From: Ruminococcus sp.
GTDB lineage: Bacteria; Bacillota; Clostridia; Oscillospirales; Acutalibacteraceae
Direction of reading: 5' to 3'
DNA: 37,481 bases
NCBI GenBank assembly: GCA_017473955.1
Contig: JAFUIK010000037.1
Span: 1 to 37,481 of the forward strand
Shown one piece after another: positions 14,960 to 23,540 of the stretch. A model generated the notes under the pieces. It did no database searches, was not told the origin of the DNA, and worked only from the letters and a program-made list of their open reading frames with translations. The position numbers and the translations under genes were made by a program. How positions within the stretch are numbered: the stretch's first letter is position 1; the number at the start of each line of letters is the position of its first letter.

Positions 14960-16570
14960 ATGAAAAAATTAATTGCTCTTATGCTTGTAGTTTGTATCGC
15001 ATTCTCTTGCGTGCTTTGCGGTTGCTCTACAAGTGCCGACCCTGTTGAAAAGAACGAAGTTTTTGCGTCAAGCGACAAGTACAGAACCTTCTACCAAATT
15101 TGGATTGGCTCATTCTGTGACTCTAACGGCGACGAAACAGGTGACTTTGAGGGTATTATTTCAAAGCTTGATTATTTAAACGACGGTGACCCTAACACCG
15201 GTGACGACTTTGGTATTGACGGTATCTGGCTTTCTCCGATGATGCCATCTTATTCGTACCACAAGTATAACGTTGAAGATTACTTCAATATCGACCCTGA
15301 TTTTGGTACTCTTGAGATTTTCGATAAGTTTATGGCTGAATGCGACAAGCGTGGTATCGCTGTTATTATTGACCTTGTTATTAACCACAGTGCGTCTACA
15401 CACCCATACTTTCTCGATGCTTGCGAGGAGCTAAGAAACGGCAAGGAAGACGGCTACGCTAAATATTATAACTTTAAAAAAGGCTCTGACTCTATCCATA
15501 ATCGTAGTGTTACGGATTGTGATTATTTCTACGAAGGACAGTTCTCTCCTGAAATGCCTGACTGGAATTTAGCCTACGAGGGCACCAGAGAGTACTTTGA
15601 AGAGATTACTAAGTTCTGGCTCGACAGAGGTGTAGATGGTTTCAGACTTGATGCTGTCAAATATTTCACAGACGCTAACACAGATGGTATCGAATTTATG
15701 ACCTGGTTCTACGATATGGCACAGAGCTACAACCCTGATGTTTATATGGTAGGTGAGGACTGGGAGAGTGCAGGCATCATTTATGACCAGTACAAGTCAG
15801 GTATTGACTCTTTCTTCAACTTCAAGTTCGGTACAACCTCTGGCGATTATATTATGACAGGCCGTAACGGTCAGACACAGACCTTTGTGTCAGCTTTAAA
15901 GAAGTATAACGATAACATCAACAAGAGAAATGAAGACGCAATAAACGCAAACTTCCTTACAAACCACGATATGCCTCGAGTTTCTAACACACTTGAAGCT
16001 TACGAGCAGAAGTTTGCAGCTTCACTTTACTTGCTTTCACCTGGTAACTCATTTACATACTATGGCGAGGAAATCGGTATCGAAGCTCCTAACACAACAA
16101 ATGACGCATCATATCGTACTGCTATGATTTGGGATAACGATAACCTTCCTAGTATTTATGTCAACGGTGTTGCTAAGGTTGAGCCTAACGCTTTGGGTGG
16201 TGTTAAGCAGCAACTCGAGCAGGAGGATAGCTTGCTTAATACATACCGCAGAATTATCCGCCTTAAGAATCAGAATCCGGAAATTGTTCGCGGTGACATC
16301 ACAGAAATCTATAAAACCGATGATGTTTTCCTCGGCGGTTACTACGTTGAGTACGAGGGTGAAAAGCTCCTTATCATTCACTATGGCGGCAACGAGACTA
16401 AGGAAATCGAAATTACCGACGATATTCTTAACAAAGCTGAGTTTAGAGGCGGCGTTGTAGCAACAAGTGCGGCTGACTTTGATGGCGACCCTGAAAACTG
16501 GGACGTTACATTCAAGAAAGGCGTGCTCACAATGCCACCGATGTCAACTGCAGTGTTAAAAGCAAAATAA
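14960..16570 (+). CDS. Alpha-amylase family lipoprotein (GH13)
   Basis: 536 residues from the ATG at 14960, with AAAGGA 9 nt upstream; an in-frame GTG at 14927 would spoil the signal peptide. The N-terminus is a lipoprotein signal ending 'VLCGC'. The GH13 barrel is intact: region I 'VIIDLVINH', region II 'GVDGFRLDAVKY' with nucleophile Asp231, region III 'YMVGEDWE' with acid/base Glu266, region IV 'FLTNHD' with Asp337. A small C-terminal beta domain ends 'MPPMSTAVLKAK'. It should cleave alpha-1,4-glucan at the outer face of the membrane and feed the MalEFG importer. It has no dockerin, so it is lipid-anchored rather than scaffold-bound. Exact specificity (amylase or maltodextrinase) is not visible. 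Confidence 0.93.
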   Translation: MKKLIALMLVVCIAFSCVLCGCSTSADPVEKNEVFASSDKYRTFYQIWIGSFCDSNGDETGDFEGIISKLDYLNDGDPNTGDDFGIDGIWLSPMMPSYSYHKYNVEDYFNIDPDFGTLEIFDKFMAECDKRGIAVIIDLVINHSASTHPYFLDACEELRNGKEDGYAKYYNFKKGSDSIHNRSVTDCDYFYEGQFSPEMPDWNLAYEGTREYFEEITKFWLDRGVDGFRLDAVKYFTDANTDGIEFMTWFYDMAQSYNPDVYMVGEDWESAGIIYDQYKSGIDSFFNFKFGTTSGDYIMTGRNGQTQTFVSALKKYNDNINKRNEDAINANFLTNHDMPRVSNTLEAYEQKFAASLYLLSPGNSFTYYGEEIGIEAPNTTNDASYRTAMIWDNDNLPSIYVNGVAKVEPNALGGVKQQLEQEDSLLNTYRRIIRLKNQNPEIVRGDITEIYKTDDVFLGGYYVEYEGEKLLIIHYGGNETKEIEITDDILNKAEFRGGVVATSAADFDGDPENWDVTFKKGVLTMPPMSTAVLKAK

Positions 16571-16590
16571 TAATTGTTAAATAGTAAACT

Positions 16591-16626
16591 AAAACCGACT
16601 GATTTGTTCAGTCGGTTTTATTTTTG
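16591..16626 (+). terminator. Terminator of the alpha-amylase gene
   Basis: Perfect 12-bp stem AAAACCGACTGA (16591-16602) / TCAGTCGGTTTT (16608-16619), 5-nt loop, then ATTTTTG. Confidence 0.92.
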
Positions 16627-16678
16627 CTCCAAAGCGTGATTTTATCTACAAAACAAAACAGTAAGCAACAAACAAACA

Positions 16679-16711
16679 GTGACAAAAGAGAGAAAGTGTG
16701 CGGTTTATAAT
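16679..16711 (+). promoter_or_regulatory. Putative Spo0A-type spoIIE promoter with 21-bp spacer
   Basis: GTGACA (16679-16684) and TATAAT (16706-16711) are 21 bp apart. In Bacillus subtilis the Spo0A-activated spoIIE promoter also has a 21-bp spacer, with 0A boxes over the -35 region. Here GACAAA (16681-16686) matches part of the inverted 0A-box (TTCGACAAA). No -35 is found at the normal 17 bp. Confidence 0.5.
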
Positions 16712-16759
16712 AAAGTCACTCTAAAGGACCTTTAAGGCCTGTAAAAAAGGATGTTTAAA

Positions 16760-19084
16760 ATGACGTATAAGGAGCTTGCAAAAAAGACTCGTAAAGAAAA
16801 CGAAAGTGCTGTAACTGTCGCTAGAGAAGTTGTTGTACATATTCTGTATTTTTTAGGCGGTGTGTTAGTGTCACGTGGAGCTGTGCTGGGTGAGTTGTCA
16901 CCATTCGGAGCATCTTTTGCGTCTGCCGTGCCCTTTATGTATATGCCATCAGGATTGATGGGCTCAATATTTGGTTTTTTGTTGAGAAACCCCGTTGACA
17001 GCTTTCGCTATATTGCGGTTGTAGTTTCAATCGGAGCTTTGAGATGGGTGCTTAATGAATTCAAAAAAGTATCACAGAGCAGATTTTTTCCTTGCGTAAT
17101 TGCGTTTATACCGATGTTTGTAACAGGAGTTGCACTGACTTTTTCCAGCTCGAGTGAGCTGTCACAGGTTACATACTGCCTTATGGAAGCAACCTTATCT
17201 TCTGCCGGAGCGTACTTTATGAGCAGGACAAGCACGATGTTTTCGTCTAAAAAAAGCCTGTTTTCATTAAGCTCTCAGGAGGTTGCCTGTATCGCGATGA
17301 CAGGGTGCATACTTTTGTTGTCATTTTCGTCACTAACGATAGGGGATGTATCTGTCGGCAGAATACTTGCCGTGCTGATAGTTTTATTGTCAGCAAAGTA
17401 CGGCGGTGTATCGGGCGGTGCAATTACAGGTGTATCAACAGGTATAGTTTTTTCGCTGTCTAGTAACGACTTAATTTTCCTTTGTGCCGGTTTTGCGTTT
17501 TCGGGACTTATGGGTGGTTTGTTTGCTCCTGCAGGGAAGCTTTACGTCGCACTTTCTATGCTCATCTGTAACCTTACTATGTCTTTTTCATCAAACGATA
17601 ATTCGATGATTTTTGCAGTATTTGTTGAGAGCCTTGTCGGCGGAACAATATTTATGCTCTTGCCGAAATCATTGGGAAACTTTGTCAGCAGTATGTTTTC
17701 GGATAAAAGCAAAAGCCCTGATGATGAGGTTGTCAGACGAGCTGTGACTATGAGGCTTTCCTTTGCGTCAAAAGCACTGGAAAACGTAAGCTCGTGCGTA
17801 AATTCTGTGTCCGAAAAGCTATCGCGACTATATACACCTAATGCACAGTGGATTTACGACAACGCGTGTGAGCACACCTGTACGCATTGTGGAATGAGGT
17901 ATTACTGTTTTGAAAAGCAAAAGGAAATGAAAAACGAGGATTTTCACCGTCTTACAGCTTACTTAAAGGAGAATGGCTTTGTTAAGGAACGCGACATAGA
18001 GGATAATTTCAAAATCAGGTGTTGCAGAGCAAGTGAACTCGCACTAAGCATTAATAACAGTTACAACGAGTATGTGTCATGCGAACAAGCACGACAGAGA
18101 ATCACGCAGGTCAGAAGTGTGGTTGCGTCTCAGTTTGCCGGACTTTCGGATATTTTACAGGATATGTCCGAGGAGTTTTTAAGCTACGAAAAGTATGATG
18201 TAGAGTGCAGTGATCGTGTAATTGATTCGCTGATGGCGATGGGGCTTTCTGTGCTTGATTGCAGTTGCAGAATGTGTAAGGGCAAAGGGATGGTGGTTGA
18301 GGTCGCTTTGCTTATCAATAGCAAAATGAACGTTAGTAAAAGTCAGGTAACAAAAGAAATACAAAAGGCGTGTGGTAGAGCGTTTGAGTCGCCGACTATA
18401 AGCTATACTCAGGACGTTGCACGAGTGACCTTGTGTGAAAGACCAGTGTACGACGTTGAAATAGGAACATCTCAACATATTTTCAAAAACGGAGAGTTGT
18501 GCGGTGATTGCCTTAACTATTTCAATAATGGAATGGGAAGCACGGTGGTTGTGTTGTCCGATGGAATGGGAACAGGGGGCAGAGCCGCGGTTGACTCTAA
18601 TATGGCTGTCAGCATTATGACAAAGCTTATTAAAGCAGGACTTTCTTACGATTGCTCACTTTCGGTTGTAAATTCCTCACTTATGATAAAAAGTGAGGAC
18701 GAGTCGCTTGCGACCTTGGATGTTCTGGATTTCAACCTGTTTACTGGAAAGACAGAGCTCTTAAAAGCAGGGGCTTGTGTTACCTATATAAAAAAGAACT
18801 CAAAACTCTACAAAAAGGATATGTCTAGCCTGCCGATAGGGATACTTAACGAGGTAAGATTTGCTAAAGAGTCGATAACCTTGTCAAGTGGTGATTTGAT
18901 TGTTATGGTATCAGACGGAGCACTGACTGGCGATGATGCTTGGCTTGAGCGTATGGTTATGACATTTAAGGACAATAGCTGTGAGGAGCTTGCTTGTTCG
19001 ATTGTTGATGAAGCAAAAAAACGCCGTAATGACGGTCATGATGACGACATTACGGCGATAGCTGTGAGGGTTATTGAAAACTAA
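16760..19084 (+). CDS. spoIIE: Stage II sporulation protein E, membrane PP2C phosphatase
   Basis: 774 residues from the ATG at 16760, with AAAAGGA at a better distance than for the ATG at 16751. SpoIIE sits at the polar septum and dephosphorylates SpoIIAA, which releases sigma-F in the forespore. The N-terminal half has about ten hydrophobic segments (up to about residue 300). A central region has a Cys-rich patch 'CEHTCTHCGMRYYCF'. The C-terminal PP2C domain has 'LSDGMGTGGRAA' (Asp601), 'MVSDG' (Asp719) and 'GHDDDITAIAV', the expected metal-binding aspartates. Length is close to the usual 800. Its stop overlaps the convergent glycosyltransferase stop (CTAA), with no terminator between. Confidence 0.95.
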   Translation: MTYKELAKKTRKENESAVTVAREVVVHILYFLGGVLVSRGAVLGELSPFGASFASAVPFMYMPSGLMGSIFGFLLRNPVDSFRYIAVVVSIGALRWVLNEFKKVSQSRFFPCVIAFIPMFVTGVALTFSSSSELSQVTYCLMEATLSSAGAYFMSRTSTMFSSKKSLFSLSSQEVACIAMTGCILLLSFSSLTIGDVSVGRILAVLIVLLSAKYGGVSGGAITGVSTGIVFSLSSNDLIFLCAGFAFSGLMGGLFAPAGKLYVALSMLICNLTMSFSSNDNSMIFAVFVESLVGGTIFMLLPKSLGNFVSSMFSDKSKSPDDEVVRRAVTMRLSFASKALENVSSCVNSVSEKLSRLYTPNAQWIYDNACEHTCTHCGMRYYCFEKQKEMKNEDFHRLTAYLKENGFVKERDIEDNFKIRCCRASELALSINNSYNEYVSCEQARQRITQVRSVVASQFAGLSDILQDMSEEFLSYEKYDVECSDRVIDSLMAMGLSVLDCSCRMCKGKGMVVEVALLINSKMNVSKSQVTKEIQKACGRAFESPTISYTQDVARVTLCERPVYDVEIGTSQHIFKNGELCGDCLNYFNNGMGSTVVVLSDGMGTGGRAAVDSNMAVSIMTKLIKAGLSYDCSLSVVNSSLMIKSEDESLATLDVLDFNLFTGKTELLKAGACVTYIKKNSKLYKKDMSSLPIGILNEVRFAKESITLSSGDLIVMVSDGALTGDDAWLERMVMTFKDNSCEELACSIVDEAKKRRNDGHDDDITAIAVRVIEN

Positions 19085-20370
19085 TTTAGAGTGTTATTAG
19101 ACTTAACTATATCCTGAAGCAGACTGTATATACGCTCGGTTGAGTGGATGCTTGCACAGCTTTTGCAGTTTTCTTTCATCTGTTTGAGCTTTTGAGGGTT
19201 TGTTAAAAGCTCCTCAATTTGTTTTGCACCTTTTGCACCTTTTTCAAGAACAATCGCTGCTTGCTTTTCAACTAAGAAATCAGCGTTTTGTGCTTCCTGT
19301 CCGGGGAATGCCTTGAAAACTGCCATCGGCAGTGAGCAAGCTAAGCTTTCGCTGGTAGTAAGTCCGCCCGGCTTAGTGATGATAAGGTCACTTATGTGCA
19401 TATAATCCTCGACATTATCAACAAAGTAGAAAAGGCTTGTAGGCTTGGTTTTATCTGTGGAACGCCTGAAGGTTTTTACCAGCTTTGCACTGAGTTCGTG
19501 ACGGAATTGCTCACTGTGCTCGTAAATCATCTTAGCGATATTTGCGTCGCTTAGTCCTGAGAAAAGCTGTGAGTAATCGTGAGTTTCAAACTCTTTTGTG
19601 TCACCGCTAAGCATTTTTTCGAAAGCATCATACAGCTTTTGATTTTTACCTGTTATTACGATAATCTGGTACTCAACATCGAGCTCAACGAGATGTTCGT
19701 AAATTTTAAGTATGTCAGTAACTCCGAAGCTGCCTGCCATAATAAGAACTGTCGGTAATTCGTGAGAAAAGCCGAGTCTGTCGAGCGTTTCACTAGCTCG
19801 GTTTTCATCGTAGTTATAAAAGCTCTGGAAAATCGGCATACCTAACGGATAAATATGATTTGAATCAACATTATATTTTTCAGCGAGATTATCCGCAGTG
19901 TCCTTGCTTGCGGTGATATATGCATCAATATGGTCGCCTATATACGCTCTGTGTGGCATATAGTCGGTGATGATTGATACAACAGGAGTCTTAACGTCAT
20001 ATGCCTTTTTTAGTATTGACATCATACTTGACGCAAACGGATGGCAGGTAACCACGACGTCTGGAGAGTGTTCATCTATAAGCGGTAACAGCTTCTTTGC
20101 AAACTGAGTCATAACCGTATTTACAAGGTCTGAAATAGGCGACTCCTTATCAGCAGTTTTGTAAAAGGTTCCGTAAAGCTCAGGTGCGTTTTTAGCGAGA
20201 GTTTTGTATCCGAGTGTTACGGTTTTATCAAGGATTGAAGAACAATACTTAAGTGTGTCAACGATTTTAACCTTTGCTTCTTTGTCTTGAGAGTTGATGT
20301 ACGCTTTCAGGGCGTTTGAAGCACGATTGTGTCCTCCACCCGTGGATGCAGATAAAATAAGAATATTCAT
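19081..20370 (-). CDS. Diacylglycerol glycosyltransferase, MGDG synthase family (GT28)
   Basis: 429 residues from the ATG at 20370, preceded by GAGGT; an ATG at 20382 is less well placed. Members transfer glucose or galactose from the UDP-sugar to diacylglycerol at the inner membrane face, making glycolipids or anchors. Family marks: N-terminal 'LSASTGGGHNRASNAL', 'ELYGTFYK', 'DVVVTCHPFASSMM', 'TDYMPHRAYI' (often TDF..H..W), 'YPLGMPI', 'VLIMAGSFGV', and the donor-site 'DLIITKPGGLTTSESLA' followed later by 'PGQEAQNADFL'. The 'FSGLSDANIAKM' segment looks like an insertion in the C-terminal domain. Sugar and product are not visible from sequence. Monocistronic, convergent with spoIIE. Confidence 0.9.
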   Translation of the reverse strand: MNILILSASTGGGHNRASNALKAYINSQDKEAKVKIVDTLKYCSSILDKTVTLGYKTLAKNAPELYGTFYKTADKESPISDLVNTVMTQFAKKLLPLIDEHSPDVVVTCHPFASSMMSILKKAYDVKTPVVSIITDYMPHRAYIGDHIDAYITASKDTADNLAEKYNVDSNHIYPLGMPIFQSFYNYDENRASETLDRLGFSHELPTVLIMAGSFGVTDILKIYEHLVELDVEYQIIVITGKNQKLYDAFEKMLSGDTKEFETHDYSQLFSGLSDANIAKMIYEHSEQFRHELSAKLVKTFRRSTDKTKPTSLFYFVDNVEDYMHISDLIITKPGGLTTSESLACSLPMAVFKAFPGQEAQNADFLVEKQAAIVLEKGAKGAKQIEELLTNPQKLKQMKENCKSCASIHSTERIYSLLQDIVKSNNTLN

Positions 20371-20406
20371 AACTAACCTCATCGTAAGAATATATTGTCA
20401 TTTATT

Positions 20407-20435
20407 ATTATATAACACTTTCTTATCTTATTCAA
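20407..20435 (-). promoter_or_regulatory. Promoter of the diacylglycerol glycosyltransferase gene
   Basis: Minus-strand TTGAAT (20435-20430), 17 bp, TATAAT (20412-20407), about 37 bp before the ATG. Confidence 0.7.
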
Positions 20436-20591
20436 TATCCATTATGTGAACATTGGATATATAAGGGGGATATTTTTCTACATATTTTCAGCATATTTAT
20501 TTTTTTAAAATTCCCGAAAAGAACATTTCCGAAATACTACTAATGTATTATATAGCTGTGACAGAATACGACGTGAAAGGCGTGAATATAG

Positions 20592-22313
20592 ATGGAAAAT
20601 AACAACAAAAATAACATTTCAAATACTATGGAAATTAACGCGATTTTAGAAGAAGCTAAGCGAAATCGCGAGCAGGCTTCTGCTCCTCAGAAAAGCGTTA
20701 ATAATAAAGCTCCACAGCAGAGAATACAGAACAACGCTCCTGCTAATAATCGCAAGCCTCAGCCACAACCACAGCAGGTTGACATCCAAAGCGGCTTTGT
20801 AATTTACGACGAAGAGTTAAATAATGGAAAGAAAGCAAAAAAAGGCAAGAAGACAGCTGTTATTGTTTCGATTATTGCGGCGGTTTTAGTTCTTGTTTTA
20901 GGAGCAGGTTTTTGTGTTTACTCTTTCTTAAGTGACTTCGAGTATGCAAATAACGTTTATGTTAACGATATCGCACTCGGCGGTTTGAGCGAGAAAGAAG
21001 CAGAGGAGCTTTTAGCTCAGGAAGAGGCTAAGCTTGTTAACAGCATTAATATTAACGTAAATGCTGCTGATAAGACCACAACCCTTACAAAAGAGCACAT
21101 CTCGTGTACATTTAATACAGAAGATGTTTTGGCTCAGGCTAAGCAGTACTCTGAAGACACTTTAGTTCCAACCGGCGAACAGAGATACTACATCGCTATT
21201 GAAATGAAAGATGAAGCAATAGCAGATGTTGCAGAAAGGGTTGCAACAGAACTTAACCAAAAAGCTGTAAACGCAACTGTTACAAAGTTTGACTCTTCAA
21301 AGAGCGGTGCTGACCGTTTTACATTTGAGGATGAGAAAACTGGTGTTGAGGTTAATACTGATTCTTTTAAAAATCAGTTCAAGAGTTTCATCTCAAGTGG
21401 CAAGGTAAGCGGTGATATTGATGCCGAAGCTGTTGCTACAGAGCCTAAATACACAAAGGATTATCTTATCAAAAACATCAAACAGCTTTCATCCTACTCT
21501 ACAGTTTCAACCAATGGTGCTAACGGAAACAATAATATGAAGATTTCTGCCAAGGCTTGCAATAACTCAATTATCAATCCTGGTGCAGTATGGTCATTCA
21601 ACAAATGTACAGGTAACTCAAACTTAACATCAAACGGATATAAGCCAGCGGGTGTTTATATTAACGGCCAAAGTGCAACAGGTGTTGGCGGCGGTATTTG
21701 CCAGACAAGCTCTACTATTTACAATGCAGGCTTGTTAGTTGGACTTCACGTTCAGGAGCGTCAGCCTCATGTTTTCCCATCTGCATATGTTCCTATAGGT
21801 CTTGATGCTACAATCGACTATGGCAATATCGACTTGAAGTTTAAGAATACATTTGATTATCAGATTTTCATCGAGTGCTATATGGAAGGCGTAAATGTTG
21901 TTTGCAAAATGTACGGTCTTGAAAATCCTGATTTTGATGAGGTTAAGGTAACATCATCAAGTACTTCCGGTTACGGTGCAGTTGCATCAAGAACATTCTA
22001 CAAAGACGGCAAGAGAGTGACAGGTGACCATCTCCCTGATGAGCAACTCCCGTCATCAAGATATGGTTCTTCTAACAGCTCATCATCTTCAAATAACAAT
22101 AACAACAATAACACACAGACTCCGTCACAGGGAGGAGAAACTCCTGACCCAGATAACCCGGATAATCCTGACAACCCGGACAACCCAGATAATCCGGATA
22201 ATCCTGTTAATCCTGATCCACCGGTAGTTGATCCAGACCCACCGGTAGTTAATCCTGATCCACCTGTAGTGGACCCTGATCCTGTAGTTCCGGATGTTCC
22301 TGTTGAGGGCTAA
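20592..22313 (+). CDS. VanW-family membrane-anchored wall protein with proline-rich tail
   Basis: 573 residues. Order: an Asn/Gln/Pro-rich cytoplasmic head (1-80), one TM segment (about 90-113), a 'VYVNDIALGGLSEKEAEELL' peptidoglycan-binding-4-like domain (about 120-290), then a VanW domain (about 300-445) with 'NPGAVWSFNKCTG', 'GVGGGICQTSSTIYNA', 'LHVQERQPH' and 'YVPIGLDATIDYG'. The tail changes to Ser/Asn runs and PDN and DPPVV repeats, probably spanning the wall. VanW proteins occur beside some vancomycin resistance genes, but most are general envelope proteins of unknown activity; no resistance genes are near. The Shine-Dalgarno is weak (GAAAGG, 10 nt). Confidence 0.9.
   Translation: MENNNKNNISNTMEINAILEEAKRNREQASAPQKSVNNKAPQQRIQNNAPANNRKPQPQPQQVDIQSGFVIYDEELNNGKKAKKGKKTAVIVSIIAAVLVLVLGAGFCVYSFLSDFEYANNVYVNDIALGGLSEKEAEELLAQEEAKLVNSININVNAADKTTTLTKEHISCTFNTEDVLAQAKQYSEDTLVPTGEQRYYIAIEMKDEAIADVAERVATELNQKAVNATVTKFDSSKSGADRFTFEDEKTGVEVNTDSFKNQFKSFISSGKVSGDIDAEAVATEPKYTKDYLIKNIKQLSSYSTVSTNGANGNNNMKISAKACNNSIINPGAVWSFNKCTGNSNLTSNGYKPAGVYINGQSATGVGGGICQTSSTIYNAGLLVGLHVQERQPHVFPSAYVPIGLDATIDYGNIDLKFKNTFDYQIFIECYMEGVNVVCKMYGLENPDFDEVKVTSSSTSGYGAVASRTFYKDGKRVTGDHLPDEQLPSSRYGSSNSSSSSNNNNNNNTQTPSQGGETPDPDNPDNPDNPDNPDNPDNPVNPDPPVVDPDPPVVNPDPPVVDPDPVVPDVPVEG
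22143..22304 (+). repeat. In-frame tandem repeats encoding the Pro-rich tail
   Basis: Six consecutive 9-nt DNP units from 22152, varying at third positions, then three longer units of DPPVV followed by D or N and P. Synonymous variation among units shows they are not fresh slippage copies. The region could still vary in length between strains. Confidence 0.85.
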
Positions 22314-22328
22314 TATGATAATAATTTT

Positions 22329-22360
22329 GGACACCTTCGTAACTGAGGGTGTCCTTTTTT
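22329..22360 (+). terminator. Terminator of the VanW-like gene
   Basis: GGACACC (22329-22335) pairs with GGTGTCC (22348-22354), followed by TTTTTT. Confidence 0.9.
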
Positions 22361-22389
22361 GTTGACTGCCACTAATTTTTGAAGATACT

Positions 22390-22419
22390 GAATTTTTGTT
22401 GCTTAAGTGCTGTATTATA
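22390..22419 (+). promoter_or_regulatory. Candidate sigma-G (forespore) promoter of spoVAD
   Basis: GAATT (22390-22394), 18 bp, TATTATA (22413-22419). This matches the sigma-F/G pattern (GHATR, then CATWHTA) at six of seven -10 positions. A TATAAT overlaps at 22416-22421 but has no -35 at 17 bp. Confidence 0.4.
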
Positions 22420-22475
22420 ATTTGGTTTGTATTATCACTTGGTTTCGGCAAACACTATAAAAAAGGAGTGTTTAT

Positions 22476-23489
22476 ATGATTAAACGAATGGGCGACAGTA
22501 CTGTTATGTTTTCTATTATGCCCAGAATTGTAAGTTATGCCAGTGTTGTCGGTAAAAAGGAAGCGGATGGCCCTTTGAAGGACGATTTTGATAAGATTTC
22601 GTATGATATGCATATGGGTCAGGATACCTGGGAAAAAGCTGAGAGTCAGCTCCAAAAAGAGGTGCTGTCTTTGGCACTTGAAAAAGCAAATAAAAATGCG
22701 GGTGATATCGACTTTTTGTTTGCAGGAGATTTGCTTAACCAGTGTATCAGCAGTAGTTACGGCTTAAAAGATTTTTCTATACCGTATTTAGGTCAGTATG
22801 GAGCGTGCTCAACAATGGTGCAAGGACTAATTATGGCTTCGGTTATGGTTAGTAGCGGAGCCTCGCACTTATCAGCTTGCATTACATCTTCTCACTTTTG
22901 CTCAGCAGAAAGACAGTACCGATTTCCACTTGATTACGGTGGACAGAGACCACAGTCATCCCAGTGGACAGTGACCGGTGCTGGCTGTTGTATTTTAAGT
23001 GATACAAAGAGCGAAGGCTTGCCGATGGTGAAGACTGCAACTGTAGGCAGGATAGTTGATTTAGGTGTTACCGACCAGAATAATATGGGTGCTGCGATGG
23101 CTCCTGCAGCAGCGGATACTTTGCTGAGATATTTTAGGGACACTTCAAGCTCACCGTCTGATTACGATATGATATACACGGGGGATTTAGGAAAAATCGG
23201 CTCCGAACTTTTATATGAGTTGCTAAGTAAGGAGGGCGTTGACATTAAAGGCAGGCACAAGGATTGCGGTGTGATGATATTTAATGATGAGGATATGGAT
23301 GTTCATTCGGGTGGCTCGGGATGCGGTTGCTGTTCAAGTGTGTTGTGTGGTCATATATTAAAAAATGTGAGTTCAGGTAATTTGAAAAACATTCTTGTTA
23401 TGGCAACAGGAGCACTGCTTAGCCCTACGTCAATTCAGCAGAGCGAAACTATTCCGAGTATCGCTCACCTTGTTAATATTGTGATATAA
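22476..23489 (+). CDS. spoVAD: Stage V sporulation protein AD
   Basis: 337 residues, normal length. SpoVAD is part of the SpoVA channel that moves dipicolinic acid into the forming spore. It has a thiolase-like fold. Recognisable segments are 'PRIVSYASVVGKKEADGPL', 'DTWEKAESQLQKE', 'GDLLNQCISSSYGLKD', 'GQYGACSTMVQGL', 'ITSSHFCSAERQYRFPLDYG', 'YTGDLGKIGSELL' and 'HSGGSGCGCCSSVL'. AAAAAAGGAG precedes the ATG. Unusually it stands alone: its normal operon partners spoVAC and spoVAE are not on either side. Confidence 0.95.
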   Translation: MIKRMGDSTVMFSIMPRIVSYASVVGKKEADGPLKDDFDKISYDMHMGQDTWEKAESQLQKEVLSLALEKANKNAGDIDFLFAGDLLNQCISSSYGLKDFSIPYLGQYGACSTMVQGLIMASVMVSSGASHLSACITSSHFCSAERQYRFPLDYGGQRPQSSQWTVTGAGCCILSDTKSEGLPMVKTATVGRIVDLGVTDQNNMGAAMAPAAADTLLRYFRDTSSSPSDYDMIYTGDLGKIGSELLYELLSKEGVDIKGRHKDCGVMIFNDEDMDVHSGGSGCGCCSSVLCGHILKNVSSGNLKNILVMATGALLSPTSIQQSETIPSIAHLVNIVI

Positions 23490-23494
23490 AACAA

Positions 23495-23522
23495 AAAGCT
23501 TGGCGAATAACTGCCAAGCTTT
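23495..23522. terminator. Bidirectional terminator between spoVAD and rpe
   Basis: Perfect 10-bp stem (23495-23504 with 23513-23522), 8-nt loop, between two convergent stop codons, with A/T-rich runs on both sides. Confidence 0.8.
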
Positions 23523-23540
23523 ACTTTGTATATTTATGCT

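Noticed and set aside
22143-22304. Possible CRISPR-like or satellite repeat
   Set aside because: The repeats are in-frame codons for PDN and DPPVV units with synonymous variation and no spacers.
20592-22313. Vancomycin resistance determinant
   Set aside because: VanW domains are common in ordinary clostridial envelope proteins; there is no vanH, vanA/B, vanX or vanRS nearby.
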